Of a DNA stretch of 64,000 bases, positions 37,886-52,910 are shown piece after piece; the stretch's first letter is position 1; every line of letters starts with the position of its first letter. The stretch is from contig QAOA01006130.1 of assembly GCA_003255065.1 (NCBI GenBank), positions 1,029,687-1,093,686 of the forward strand, in the 5' to 3' direction. The notes below the pieces were generated by a model that made no database searches, was not told where the DNA came from, and saw only the letters and a program-made list of their open reading frames with translations. The stretch comes from Cercis canadensis. Lineage: Eukaryota; Streptophyta; Magnoliopsida; Fabales; Fabaceae. The translations under genes and the position numbers were made by a program.

Positions 37886-39714
37886 GTTGATGAGAATGAG
37901 AGAGAAGCTAACATCTGATATTTGCGTCTACAGCCAACTACAAAAGAAGCCGTAGGCATATATTGTAACACAAGAAGACAAAAAATTGATGAAATTCGTG
38001 TCAAATACATTGAGATATGACAACTGGACAACAATATATTTTCTTTCTCTTGTAAACATATTACATGCATATTTTAACTTTTACTTGATTGTGTTACTTA
38101 TGCTTAAATTTCCAATACAGTTATACCTTCATATTTAGAGAGCATGTACAGATCATAAATTCATATTTATTATTAATGACCCATCCTCAGATTATGACCT
38201 GTTACCGTCAAACATGTCATATGAATCTTTTCTTCTTTTTTTCTTTGTCAGTATATATAATGGAAAGTTGAATAGAGATAATAAAATAAGGAAGGCACAT
38301 TAAGACAGCTAAGTCCTGCATCTCAGACGAAGAAACCCCTTGGAAATCAGTCACTGGATTTGACATTGTTTGGATTTCACTCTGCAAAGTACAAAGTAGG
38401 AAGAGTTCTTGTTTTGCATATTTATCATCTACACATCTACTTCCTTTGCACTCATTTCACCACTATGTTGTCATGTAAAAAAAAAATTATTCGTTTTTTG
38501 AGCACGTTTTCATATATTATGTTGTTTATGTATTTTATAAAGAACTAATTTTTGTAATATATATTAGGTGATTTATTTTTTTAATATATTTGCAATTATA
38601 CTAAAATTACACTATTAGTTCTACCCAAACCCTTCAATTAGGAGACGTAACATTATCACTCTCAGAGGAGGTAATCAGAATCTCTCTCTAATTGTTTCAC
38701 TTGTTTCCTTTTTTCTTGGTTATTTCTGAATTTTGGTTCTACTTATTAATTCTAGTCACTACAAAATTGAACGGATCACGTCATATGTTGCAGAATAAAA
38801 ATCCAACCATAACGTGCGATTGTGTGATCAAGATAGCAAGATTGCTGCTTACAGATTGCAAAAAATTCACTAGAAACAAATCCTTGTCCAAGTGCGACAG
38901 AACGTGTCAGTACTCTGGGTTAAAACACAGTCATCTAAACTTATGTTAACTGAGTGGCAAATATGTACTATTTAACTTACTCTCATCTCATCATAATCCA
39001 GGGTGGGGGCATATATCAGTCTCATCTAAAGTTATGTTGTATTTGAAGATAATATTAATGGAGGCATGTATTAGCTTGAAATATCAGTTGAAGAGAAGGG
39101 TGATGCAGCATATTCAGGATCTTCTACACATCCATGATGCGATCAAGTCCAACTTATGTCACACGCTCGGCCATGAATCTCAGTGTTCAGCTTCAATGGG
39201 TTATGCCTTACTATTTGATTTTACGTGTTTCTTGATGTTACTTTGACAAAGACCTAGTTGATCTTTGAGATGGTATCCATGGGTTCTTTTTCAGGAAACA
39301 AATCCAATTTGAACAAAAGGTCGCAATTTTGTTGGAATAATGGCTAGTAGCGTCGATTATGCTATAAATAAGTTATTCAAGACTACACACCAAAAGGGAT
39401 TTTTCTTTTTGTTTGGGGGAGGGGGAGGAAAAAATCAAATCAATCAACAGCAGTGTACCACACAGCAATTGCAAATAGAACTAGAAAGGAACATGCTCAG
39501 CATCGTTCACGATCAATGATTAACCACCAATGGTGACAGCAAGAAGCAAAGTTGTTGTCAACATACAGAACCAACAAAACGGCATACTAAGATCAATAAT
39601 ACATGAAAAAACAATTTCATTATTATTAGCCACCATGATGTTGATATTGAGTTTGAGATAAAAACCCAAAAGGAAAAGATAAAGGAAAATAAACACTAAT
39701 TTTGTGCAAAATCC
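37886..39714. other. Spacer between the convergent DUF1475 and complex I genes
   Basis: This stretch holds the 3' ends of both genes and the second copy of the 149-bp repeat (38205-38352). No coding exon is convincing, although several short open stretches occur between 38690 and 39245. A non-coding transcript cannot be excluded. Confidence 0.4.
38205..38352. repeat. Second copy of the 149-bp dispersed segment
   Basis: It matches 29060-29208 in the same orientation: gtcaaacatgtcat, ttctttgtcagt, gaaggcacat, then ctgcatctcagacgaagaaa. It begins about 320 bp after the DUF1475 stop codon. Flanking DNA is not similar between the copies, which favours a discrete mobile unit. Confidence 0.6.
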
Positions 39715-41371
39715 TTATTTCTTGTAACGAGATACCTCATCATCGTTGGGGAAGAAACCCATGAGTCGACCAGCTGAGTTCTGATAAGCATACATGAACC
39801 CACCCATGAGCCCAATCAGGCCTCCTGTCACCATAGATGGTCCCCTAATTCCAGGTTTAATCCCTGAACCGGAAAAGAAAATTTAAGTTTAGAGCCAAGT
39901 CATGCAAATACTCAAATGGTTTCAGAATATATCACTTCAAAATTCAAATTCATCATGTAAATACAGGTGAGATCTGTTCAAAAAAAATATATATATTCAG
40001 ATGAAAAGAAAGAAGGATGTTGTTTTTTTTTTTTTGTTGGGGGAGGGGAGGAGAAAGCCTCTAACATAATAAGGGTTGTTCTCAAAATGCTAATATTCCT
40101 TGGTTTCAGTCTTGCTGAAGATATTAAAAAATTTCTTAAAAGAATTGCTTTTAATTACCCTTTTTCCAAAAACAATTGAGGCCATAAGGATGATTTCAAT
40201 TTTAAAATCCACCAAGAGGCTCCTCAAAATGCAAAACAAAATAAAACAATAACAATGATAATGATAATAATAGTGAAAGGAAAAATTGTTCCAGATTAGC
40301 CACATGTTACTCTTAAACCATATGCCATCACTCAAACCTTAAACAACAAATTTTAGCAATTAACCCCATACATCCACAAGCTATTGAACATGAAACCCCC
40401 TTGTTCATGAATAGAATCAAATCTCAAAAGAACAAAAAAAAGTCCACATGAAACAAAGACAAGCATGTGATTTTATGGGGTCATTAAGGGCGATCCTCAG
40501 AAAATTAACACAACTTGTACAAAGACCCACTTTAATAGTTTATTTAACCACATCTGCTCATAATTCAAATCTCTACCTATGAGAATATATCTGAGATATA
40601 TAAGTGACAATTTTACAGGGCTTAGTATGATTTTTTCCATCCATTATAAGCCCATTAATCAACACGCATCATGTTGCCAAACTGACATTAACCAGATTTA
40701 GCTTGAGATGGGCATTGGTTGGACATAATTCATCCTCGATCATGATGAAAAATTTGCATTCGGGGCTAAAGCAACATGCAACACAGAATCTAAAGCATAA
40801 ACCTTTCTTGTCTAATTCCCAATGTGAGAGGAAATTGTGTCTCAAATTTGGCCCCTAATTCTATCAACTTTTAAGGAAAAAATTCTGCCACTAAAGCCTA
40901 TCTTAGGGGGGTTGAATACGTAGAAATGGGTAGAAGATCTTAAATTCAAGTGGCAATAATTTCCAATGTCTCAAATTTCTAAACTCTTTCATCCACATAA
41001 AAATCCTTCATTTTGACAGAGCCCCTCCAATATTTGTAATTAAACATTCAATTTGGCACCCATTTCTATTGAATTACATAAATTCTCATTCCAAGGAATT
41101 CTCAACAACAATTGAATTGAATTGAAGTTCACAGAGAACTGAATCAATTTAGGGATTCTAGCATACTGATCAAGCACCACAGCAAATTCACAAATTAAAC
41201 TCGGAAAGAGAACATACCAGAGAGGTAGCCAACGGTGACGGAAACACCAGTAATGGTGACGAAGCGGAGGTAATCGAGGGTGTTGAAGTTACCAACGACT
41301 TTGGTGAAAGGAGGGTTCCGATCTATCACTGGGTACTCTGGCTTCGTCGATGCTGTGATATCTGTGTTCAT
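39715..41371 (-). CDS. Mitochondrial NADH:ubiquinone oxidoreductase 21 kDa-type subunit
   Basis: Two exons on the minus strand, 41371-41218 and 39863-39715, give 100 residues. The N-terminus MNTDITASTKPEYPVIDRNP followed by PPFTKVVGNFNTLDYLRF matches the plant subunit related to fungal complex I 21 kDa/NUXM (Arabidopsis At4g16450 type), an accessory membrane-arm component. Two short hydrophobic segments are present (VTITGVSVTVGYLSG and MVTGGLIGLMGGFMYAY). The C-terminus is SAGRLMGFFPNDDEVSRYKK. I chose the ATG at 41371 because it opens the conserved MNTDIT motif. The intron is 1.35 kb. The gene is convergent with DUF1475 and divergent from PABP. Confidence 0.9.
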
Positions 41372-41627
41372 TTTCACACTCTTACTCTTTCACTCTTTCT
41401 TCCCCTTCTCTCTCCACCGCCGCTTCTATACAAGAATAACACTATGCTCCCTCTGCTGATGCTTCTCTTCCCTCAACTGCACTCTACGACGGAGATTATA
41501 ATTTTTTTTTTTTTTTTAGTAAATTATACTTCTTGAGGTAACCTCAAATTTGCTAATAAATTATACTCTACTTTATTTCCTCTTTTTTACTAACTATTGA
41601 TTATTGATTAAACGGTTGCTGTTTTTT

Positions 41628-42005
41628 TCTTCTTCTTAACACTAAAATATCAATTCCTATATTTTTTTTTTGGAATTAGTCAAAAGAAGAAAATAGAGTA
41701 AATTGTATTTATGTTCAAATTTTGAGTTTATTGTCATTTTTTATATTTTTAATTATAAATTCGAAAGTAAAACTTATAAACTTGAATTTTTTTTGAGGTT
41801 ATAAAAAAATTGGATTTTCCCTTAAAAATAAATAGATTGGATTTTAAGCCTTGAAATATCAATTCATATTTTCTTCTTCTTAATACTAAAATATCAATTC
41901 ATATTTTTTTGTTGGAGTTCGTCAAAAGGAGAATATAGGGTAAAGTGTAATCTATAAACCTGATTTACAAATAAATAGTAAAGTATAATTTTTTGTTTTG
42001 AGGTG
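41628..42005. repeat. Diverged tandem duplication of about 243 bp, second copy interrupted
   Basis: Unit 1 (about 41628-41870) contains cttcttaacactaaaatatc and later attggattttccctt and agattggattttaagcc. Unit 2 (from about 41873) repeats cttcttaatactaaaatatc. Its second half resumes at 42787 (attggactttcccttt, agattggattttgagcc), on the far side of the hairpin element at 42015-42778. Unit 1 therefore preserves an empty version of the insertion site. Confidence 0.7.
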
Positions 42006-42014
42006 ATAAAAAAG

Positions 42015-42778
42015 GAGTGATTCATGTAAATAATGCATTTTTGCAAACTAAAGACACAATTAAGGCAGATTTCAAACTATTTCCACCACTACTGCAGTTT
42101 TCTTTTTTATTTTTCCCCTTCAGTGTCGAATTTTGGTATCACAGAGAGTGTCGAATTTTTCCTGAGTCTTCCTTCAAGTGTCGCATTTTCGCAGTGTAAA
42201 ATATTTTTTTTTTAAACAAATTCAAGTGTCGCATATAGAAGTAGTGGAGAGTCGAATTTTAGCAATTGTCTCCTTCAAAGTGCCGCATTATGGCATTTTG
42301 ACATTTTTTTTTTTTGCTTTGAAGTGCCGAATTATCATCAAAATGAAGTGCCGAATTTTCATTTTTGACTCTTATCAAGTGTCGAATTTTGGCATAAGTT
42401 AATTTTTTTTTTTTTACTTTGAAGTGCCGAATTTTGGCATAAATTATTTGTTTTTTTTTTTTTTTACTTTGAAGTGCAAAAAAAAAATGTCAAAATGCCA
42501 TAATGCGGCACTTGGAAGGAGACAATTGCCAAAATTCGGCTCTCCACTGCTTCAAAATGCGACACTTGAATTTGTTTAAAAAAAAAAAAATTTTTACACT
42601 GCTAAAATGCGACACTTGAAGGAAGACTCAGAAAAAATTCGACACTCTTTGTGATACCAAAATTCGACACTGAAGGGGAAAAGTAAAAAAGAAAACTGCG
42701 ATAGTGGTGGAAATAGTTTGAAATCTACCTTAATTGTGTCTTTAGTTTGCAAAAATACATTATTTACAGGAATCACTC
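42015..42778. mobile_element. Hairpin Mutator-like MITE with 9-bp target duplication (764 bp)
   Basis: The element is flanked by perfect 9-bp direct repeats ataaaaaag (42006-42014 and 42779-42787). Arms of about 305 bp (42015-42320 and 42470-42778) are inverted copies; the ends read gagtgattcatgtaaataat and the complement gagtgattcctgtaaataat. Inside, a motif of the type agtg(t/c)cg(a/c)att recurs about ten times per strand, separated by poly-T or poly-A runs. The loop carries tandem actttgaagtgccgaatttt units. A transcript would fold into a long double-stranded RNA. No transposase frame is present. A 9-bp duplication and long arms point to the Mutator superfamily. Confidence 0.85.
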
Positions 42779-42787
42779 ATAAAAAAG

Positions 42788-43331
42788 ATTGGACTTTCCC
42801 TTTAAAAATAAAATAGATTGGATTTTGAGCCTTGGAATTTGGGATTGGGCTGTTGGGCTCTGAAAATTTGAAAGGGGCCATGACTACGACTAGTAAGATC
42901 AGAAAGAAAATGTGTATGTCTATATTATAATGAGTAGGAATTGCAATGGAGTGGCCCATGCCCATGGTTGTGACGAATGTGCATAGGATAGAGCGGGGTG
43001 GGTAGTTCTTGTCCCTAATTGTTCCCCCTTCAGTAGCAGTAGGTTTGGCACACCATAGTTCTAGCTCCAGCTTTGAATAAAAGAATTTTCAGCAGCAATT
43101 AAAAAACAAATAGAGAATGTTTGTTAATATTTTTTTTGTTATAGATAGAGTTAAATTTTTGAAAAATGCTAGGTAATTAGATTTTTTTAGTAAACTTATT
43201 ATCAGATTAAAGTCTCTTTATAATTACTTTTGAGTAAACATATAATTCTTATCACTTTGTTTTATTTGAATGTGGGTTATAAATATATATTGNCATTAAG
43301 CGATACACACAAGATACCTATTGTATATGTA
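42788..43331. other. Spacer right of the hairpin element
   Basis: It holds the rest of tandem unit 2 (to about 42850) and otherwise AT-rich DNA with no gene. The n at 43293 has no duplicated flank. Confidence 0.4.
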
Positions 43332-44520
43332 CAATTTTAAGATTGGGAAAGGTATCTACCTCTATCAAAAAAATGTGTTCCTTTATTTTAAGCACAAAAT
43401 GTATTTCTATGTTATTTTTAGGGATTTTTTTTTCTTTGTTTTCCCTTTAAATCATTAAGTTTACTACTTTATTATTTTTATTAATACCAAAAAAACTAAA
43501 GAATAGTGCATCTCATATAAATAAATCTAATAATAACTATTGACAAATTTATAAAAAGAGTTAGCGAGGGCATTGACTGCCGGTATTTTAAAATTTTTCA
43601 CTAATTTTTTTTTAAAATATTTAATATTTATACATTTTTATAATTAGATCGTGTTTGCTCAATTTATAATTTAGTTCTTATTTTTATAATTTAACTCCCA
43701 TTAAATTATTTTTAAATTTTTTTATTGATAACAGCTAATTAGTGCATGAGAATAAAGACCTAATTCCTAATTTGATTTAAGAAAGCAAAAGGCTTGTAAC
43801 ATCACAACTTTTTTTTTTAAATTTTTTTTGGAAAAATAGCTTGTAACATCACACTACTATAGGATTTCAACTCATCCTAAGAAACGGGCCAAACATGAAC
43901 GTCAGGTGTGCCACGTTTCGATCAGCCATTGGTTGCAATTTTAAGATTGGGAAAGGTATCTACCTCTATCAAAAAAATGGTGTTCCTTTATTTTAAGCAC
44001 AAAATGTAATAAACGTATTTCTATGTTATTTATAGGGATTTTTTGTTTGTTTTCCCTTTAAATCATTAAGTTTACCAATTTATTATTTTTATTAATATAA
44101 AAAATACTAAAAAATAGTGCATCTCATATAAATAAATTTAATAACAACTACTAACAAATTTATAGAAGAGTTAGCAAAGACATTGATTGCTTATATTTTA
44201 AATTTTTTTTAAAAAATTTAATATTTGTATATTTTTATAATTAGATCGTGTTTACTCAATTTATAATTTAACCCCCATTAAATTATTTTTAAATTTGTTA
44301 TTGATAACGACTAATTAGTGCATGAGAATAAAGACCTAATTCTTAATTTGATTTAAAAAAGCAAAAGGCTTGTAACATCAACAACTTTTTTTTTTATTTT
44401 TTTTTATTTTTTGGAAAAGTAGCTTGTAACATCACACTACTATAGGATTTCAACTCATCCTAAGAAACGGGCCAAACATGAACGTCAGGTGTGCCACGTT
44501 TCGATCAACCATTGGTTGCA
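43332..44520. repeat. Tandem duplication of about 0.6 kb upstream of PABP
   Basis: Unit 1 (43332-43935) and unit 2 (43936 to about 44520) start with caattttaagattgggaaag and end with aaacgggccaaacatgaacg followed by tcaggtgtgccacgtttcga. Single-base differences and indels (offset 604 at the start, 583 at the end) show a real, aged duplication rather than an assembly overlap. The repeated end brings a gggcca box and a cacgtt box close to the PABP promoter, in two copies about 583 bp apart. Confidence 0.85.
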
Positions 44521-44690
44521 TTTCTAGGACGAAGGGGGTTTTTCCTCCCGCGAGCGCCAACAACCGAGCACTGCAAAAAGGCGAAACAATACTGGAAAAA
44601 GCCCGACAAACATTTCTCACGTGCCCTTTCCCCCAAACGCCGCGTTTTTGAAAACGAACTGCTACGACGCTCGCTACTACTCTGCTCACC

Positions 44691-44700
44691 TATATAAACC
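44691..44700 (+). promoter_or_regulatory. TATA box of the PABP gene
   Basis: tatataaacc lies 318 bp upstream of the ATG. A start about 30 bp downstream gives a leader of roughly 285 nt, which would contain the A-rich tract, a short upstream ORF and an aaaccctag telobox. Confidence 0.65.
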
Positions 44701-44753
44701 CCATTTCTCTCCCCTGCCTTTTTCCCTCTCCCTCCAGTTTCTCTATTTTCAGA

Positions 44754-44819
44754 GAGAAAAAAAGGGAAAAAAAACCACAAAAAAGAAAAATTATCCCAAA
44801 AATGAAAAAAAGGTTTTAA
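44754..44819 (+). promoter_or_regulatory. A-rich leader tract with 5-codon upstream ORF in PABP mRNA
   Basis: The probable 5' leader contains about 60 nt that are mostly adenine, in several A-runs of 4-8. Within it ATG AAA AAA AGG TTT TAA (44802-44819) encodes MKKRF. In animals, PABP mRNA is repressed by PABP binding to A-rich leader sequence; the same feedback here is an inference. An aaaccctag telobox, common in genes for translation components, follows at 44840-44848. Confidence 0.55.
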
Positions 44820-44963
44820 TCCCTTTCACAGACAAGAGAAAACCCTAGTACTGCTTGTTGTTCTTCTTCTTCTCTCATTTTTCTTCCTTTTTTTTTCACC
44901 CTAATCTAACTTTACCTTTAACCCTACCATTGTTCGGAAATTATTTTTCCGACTCAGTTTTGA

Positions 44964-48993
<4,030 letters not shown>

Positions 48994-49865
48994 AGTGACT
49001 CCAATTAGTGGTAAATATATTGCATGTTATGTATGAGCCATTTTTTTGGGGCTCATGAGCTATCATTGTTTCTTTGGGTCTTTTCCACCTAGGAGATTCT
49101 TTTTAGGATCTGACTTTCTTTTTGCGGGATTATTGATTTGAGTTGGTAAGGAGGGATTCAAGAACCTTTTGTTAAGTCTTTTTGCAGGTATTGTTTTGGC
49201 ATTTTCAGACTATTTTGTCTTGTCATTTGATTCCATTTAGGATTTTGAGTTGGAAATTAAGGATATAATTTAATAGCCTTTGACAGTAAGTTTATGTTTC
49301 TTTAGCCCCATACTAGAATTGGGACTTAAGTAGACATACCTTTCCCCCTCTGATTTATTTGTGTTTAATTATGGTTGAATTTCCGTTTAATATGGACTGG
49401 GGAATCCAACCCAGGTGTTTGTGTTCTCAAACGCCTAGGTTTGTTCCCGGTGTTGCAAATATTCTTATATCGTTGAAAATTACGTCACTTGGTTATTTTG
49501 TTTTCCATTATTATTATTGTTTGAACATAACCGATGATATTGAGCAATTTTCTATCTCCCAATAGTACTCATTTGATTGAATTGCTATTTGTTAATGAAG
49601 ATTCTGCCGTTTTATGATATGCGTGTACTGAATTTGGTTTAATAACCGTATAAATGGCAGTTTTTTATACGTTTGTTGAAATATTTTTAGAAGACGATTT
49701 TTACTAAAAAAATATTTTCTCAAGAAGTAAATTTTCGTTGTTACGTCAGTTGTAGGAAATTATATAATTCAACCTTTTTCTGTATGGGTTGTGCGCTGTT
49801 TTCCCAATGTACCAATCAATCTCCCTACTGGTAGAAAATATAGCTTTTAGTCTATAAGGGACAAT
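48994..49865. other. Convergent 3' ends of PABP and MRNIP
   Basis: Only 872 bp separate the two stop codons. The PABP 3' UTR probably extends to about 49260 or beyond. No additional gene or RNA is recognised. Confidence 0.5.
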
Positions 49866-51513
49866 TCACATAAAATCTGGGTGGATATCATCTTCTACCA
49901 TATGCTCATTGGATATGGCCTCCAAGATGCTGCTGTTCCAAGAAACTGTACTATGGTCTTTGAAATTGAAAGCTCTCTTCCGACCAAGTTGCCGGCAATC
50001 ATCGTCCTCGGTTATGTAATCGTTCCATTTGGAGGTGGCTTTGTCGATTGTTGGCTGACGTTTTTGCAGCCTTTGATCCTCTGCTGTCTTGTAATTATCC
50101 CACTTTGACTTTATTTCTAGGNTTTAATAAGATTGGGCATGTTTGTAAATTAATAAAAATAATGTGCAACTAATATAAATTCCAATTCTAATATTTAACC
50201 GGTTCCCTTTCTAATTAACCAAGACAAAACCTGCAAAAACAGAGAAAATATCAGAAAAGTCCCATCAGGGGGGTGTAGGATAGCACTGCCCTTATTTTTC
50301 TATGGTTGGCTCATCCTTCATTGTCCTCTCTGCAACATTGGGAATATACATGATGGTTATACATGCGACTTGACCCAAAACCAGAAAAACGTAGTGTTTG
50401 TCAACTCTTGTGCCGTATTCTTTCTCATTACTTATCTTTTTTCTATCACAAAGTTGTTAGTTGTGCAGCTTGTGCTTTTTACATGGAAGAATAATTTCAT
50501 ATGATATCTAAGTTATTATACCATTAACCACTTTTCCTTTCCTTTTAAGCAAATAACCATTTAAGTGCTTTGTATTTGAAAAAAAGTAAAGAAAATTTAA
50601 GGCCAAAATGATAGAGTACTGAAAACCGAATAAAATGTTCTGAAAGATAATTCTGTTTGCATCTTAATATCTCGCAATAGATATTCATTTTGCCCTGATC
50701 TTTGAACTAACACAAGATGTTTATTTTTAATAAACCAAACATGTGAAAAAGTGTATAAAATGTCACAGTTAGACTAGTAGCAAAATACCTTGAGAGATGA
50801 TCTGTTTGTTGGCATTTCTCCTTGAGAAAGTTGGTTTGTTGTCACAGTCACTAGCTCCTGTAGCCAACCCAGTTGAGAACTTGTCCAATTTAGGCTTCTT
50901 GAACATGCCCTTGTGCAATTCAGTCACAACCTTGGGCTCAAAATCATCCCCTATTCAAAACAAATTCATCACAACTGAAAATTTAAATCAACAAAACGAT
51001 CAGAAACTCAAAATCCATGTAATGTACAAATCTATCAAAATTTAATACAGCCATCTTGTTCTTGTTCTTGTTCTTTGAGGGTGTAGTTGCGAAGATCCTC
51101 TTCACCGAGGTACTCGGTCCAATCATTTCGTTTCTTCTTCCGATTGGCAAGAAATTCGCCGTCGTTTTGATCACATATGAGGTCCTCTTCCGATGTGGGA
51201 GCTAGGGTTTCCAGGAAGAGGGCTTGTTCTTCGGCAGATTTACGAGACATGTTGAAGGTCTGGACGAACTTGCGAATGTCTTTGGCCATGAATCCTTGAG
51301 CAAAAACTCTCCGTACAGATTGCTTCTGGTTGCAGACCACACAATTCCATTTGTTGCTGCTTTTCTTCTTCTGCCTCACCTGAATAGCATCATCCTCATT
51401 CAATGAGATCAAAATTTACAGAGAAGAGAGAGAGGGAGAGAGAGAGAGAGAGAAAGTGCCTGCATGGTGGAGCATTGGCAGCACTGGACGGCGATGAAGA
51501 CCGTCGACGACAT
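49866..51513 (-). CDS. MRNIP: MRN complex-interacting protein homologue (MRNIP-like zinc ribbon)
   Basis: Four exons on the minus strand: 51513-51460, 51379-51049, 50950-50789 and 50116-49866, giving 265 residues. The N-terminus has two CxxC pairs (C11/C14 and C31/C34, in VQCCQCSTMQ and KWNCVVCNQKQ), as in MRNIP/UPF0544 proteins. RRVFAQGFMAKDIRKFVQTF follows. The C-terminal region is acidic, with two KWDNY/KWNDY repeats, and ends VEDDIHPDF(M), a conserved tail. Animal MRNIP aids the MRE11-RAD50-NBS1 complex in DNA damage signalling; a similar plant role is inference. The first intron (51459-51380, 80 nt) has a GC donor: CAG|GCACTT...TTCAG|GTGAGG. No GT donor nearby keeps the conserved Q-V join. 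n50122 lies in the last intron next to the acceptor. Confidence 0.87.
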
Positions 51514-52910
51514 TGCTCAATGGAATTCTCTCTCTGCTATGTTGACTGTAGACTCTAGTGTGGGCGAGTCGGCGACGATGAGCGGGAGGGAATTGGGGGA
51601 TTTTGATTTATGATTTTCATATTTGGCGCCTAACTTTTCAAATTTGATGTTTTGGGCTTCACAAAGGCCTCATATTAGTGAGCACATGTTTGACAAAGCT
51701 TCAGGCCCATAAAAAAGAGACAGAAGCCCATGATTACGTGGCTGTTACTCTTGAGTGTCTTCATTGGAATTGGATTACAGCAAAAACAAAATATAAAGCC
51801 ATTCATTAATCAGGGGAAAAATTCACCTCAATTTAGTACTAGAGTACATTTCACATTGGCCAAAGTGGTTTTTTTTTTAGTTAAATTTAAATTATCCATT
51901 ATCTGATTAATTGGTTTTGGAGTGAAATTTAATTTTTTTTTTAAGAATTAATTGTCCCTTAAAAGATTCAGAGTTTTATAAATAATTATTTTTATTAAAA
52001 ATAAAATAAGAGATATTTATATATTGTTTAAAGAAAAAGAGTCTTATGTAATTTTTTCAAATTGCACAGTTAACACAATTCAATCTTAAATTTCTAAGAG
52101 CAAATTACTTTAATCACGTTCGTATTTAGTTGATATTACATGAACCTTCTCTTTACTTTTAAAATTTATATAAACCTTTATTTTTTTAACTTATAAGCAT
52201 TTAGTGAATATATTCTCTTGTAAGTTGTAAGTAAAAATAAATAAATGAATACACTCTCTGCACATGAAAAAAAAAAAATAGACACATTGTGTTATAAAAA
52301 TATTAACGGGATCAAATTTCGTTATTCAATGTAGTTGTAAAAAATTCTATTGCAAGATTTTTCACCCACTTAGATATTTTATTTTAGCCACTTAACCGAT
52401 AGGTATTGTTAATTTAATATTTTATCTACTTATTTTGCATTTAACATAATTGTGTTACCATTTTTGTTAAAAAGAAGTAGAAGACTAATTGGGTTAATTT
52501 AATAAGATAAAGTTCATGCAACCCAAGCTCAACTAACATATTGGTGTTTTGTTGTCTTAGTGCTCATAAAGCTTTTACTTTATTTAGAAAAAGTCAGAAT
52601 TTACTATTTTACTGTTAAAAATATCAATATTTTATTAATTAAACTGTAAATCAATTGGTCATAAAATTATTTCTGCAAAAAGAGATTCTTCTGTTTAAAT
52701 TTTTTTATTGACAAAATAAAAGTATTAAAACACTCTCAAACACAAAATTATAACTCTATAAAAGATGATAAATCTAATTTCATCCCAGGTCGAGTTACAA
52801 AAACAAATAAAAAAAATAAAAACCCAACCTTTCAAAGCGGGAGGAGCCTCTTCGTTGCGGCTGCCAGACACTGAGGTCCCGCCTTTCTCTCTTCGAAAGT
52901 CAAATCCTCG
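51514..52910. other. Divergent spacer between MRNIP and HPRT
   Basis: It is gene-free and AT-rich. A GC-richer patch at 51520-51600 probably belongs to the MRNIP promoter or leader, and 52830-52910 to the HPRT leader. No repeat was resolved in between. Confidence 0.45.

Noticed and set aside
38692..39246. Small open frames in the DUF1475/complex I spacer
   Set aside because: No conservation, low-complexity composition and no splice-consistent extension.
44450..44850. Open frames in both directions over the PABP promoter and leader
   Set aside because: GC-richer promoter DNA, a TATA box and an A-rich leader explain the region; there is no conservation or start context.
49881..50108. 75-codon plus-strand open frame
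   Set aside because: The minus strand encodes the conserved MRNIP C-terminus (ending VEDDIHPDFM) over the same bases.
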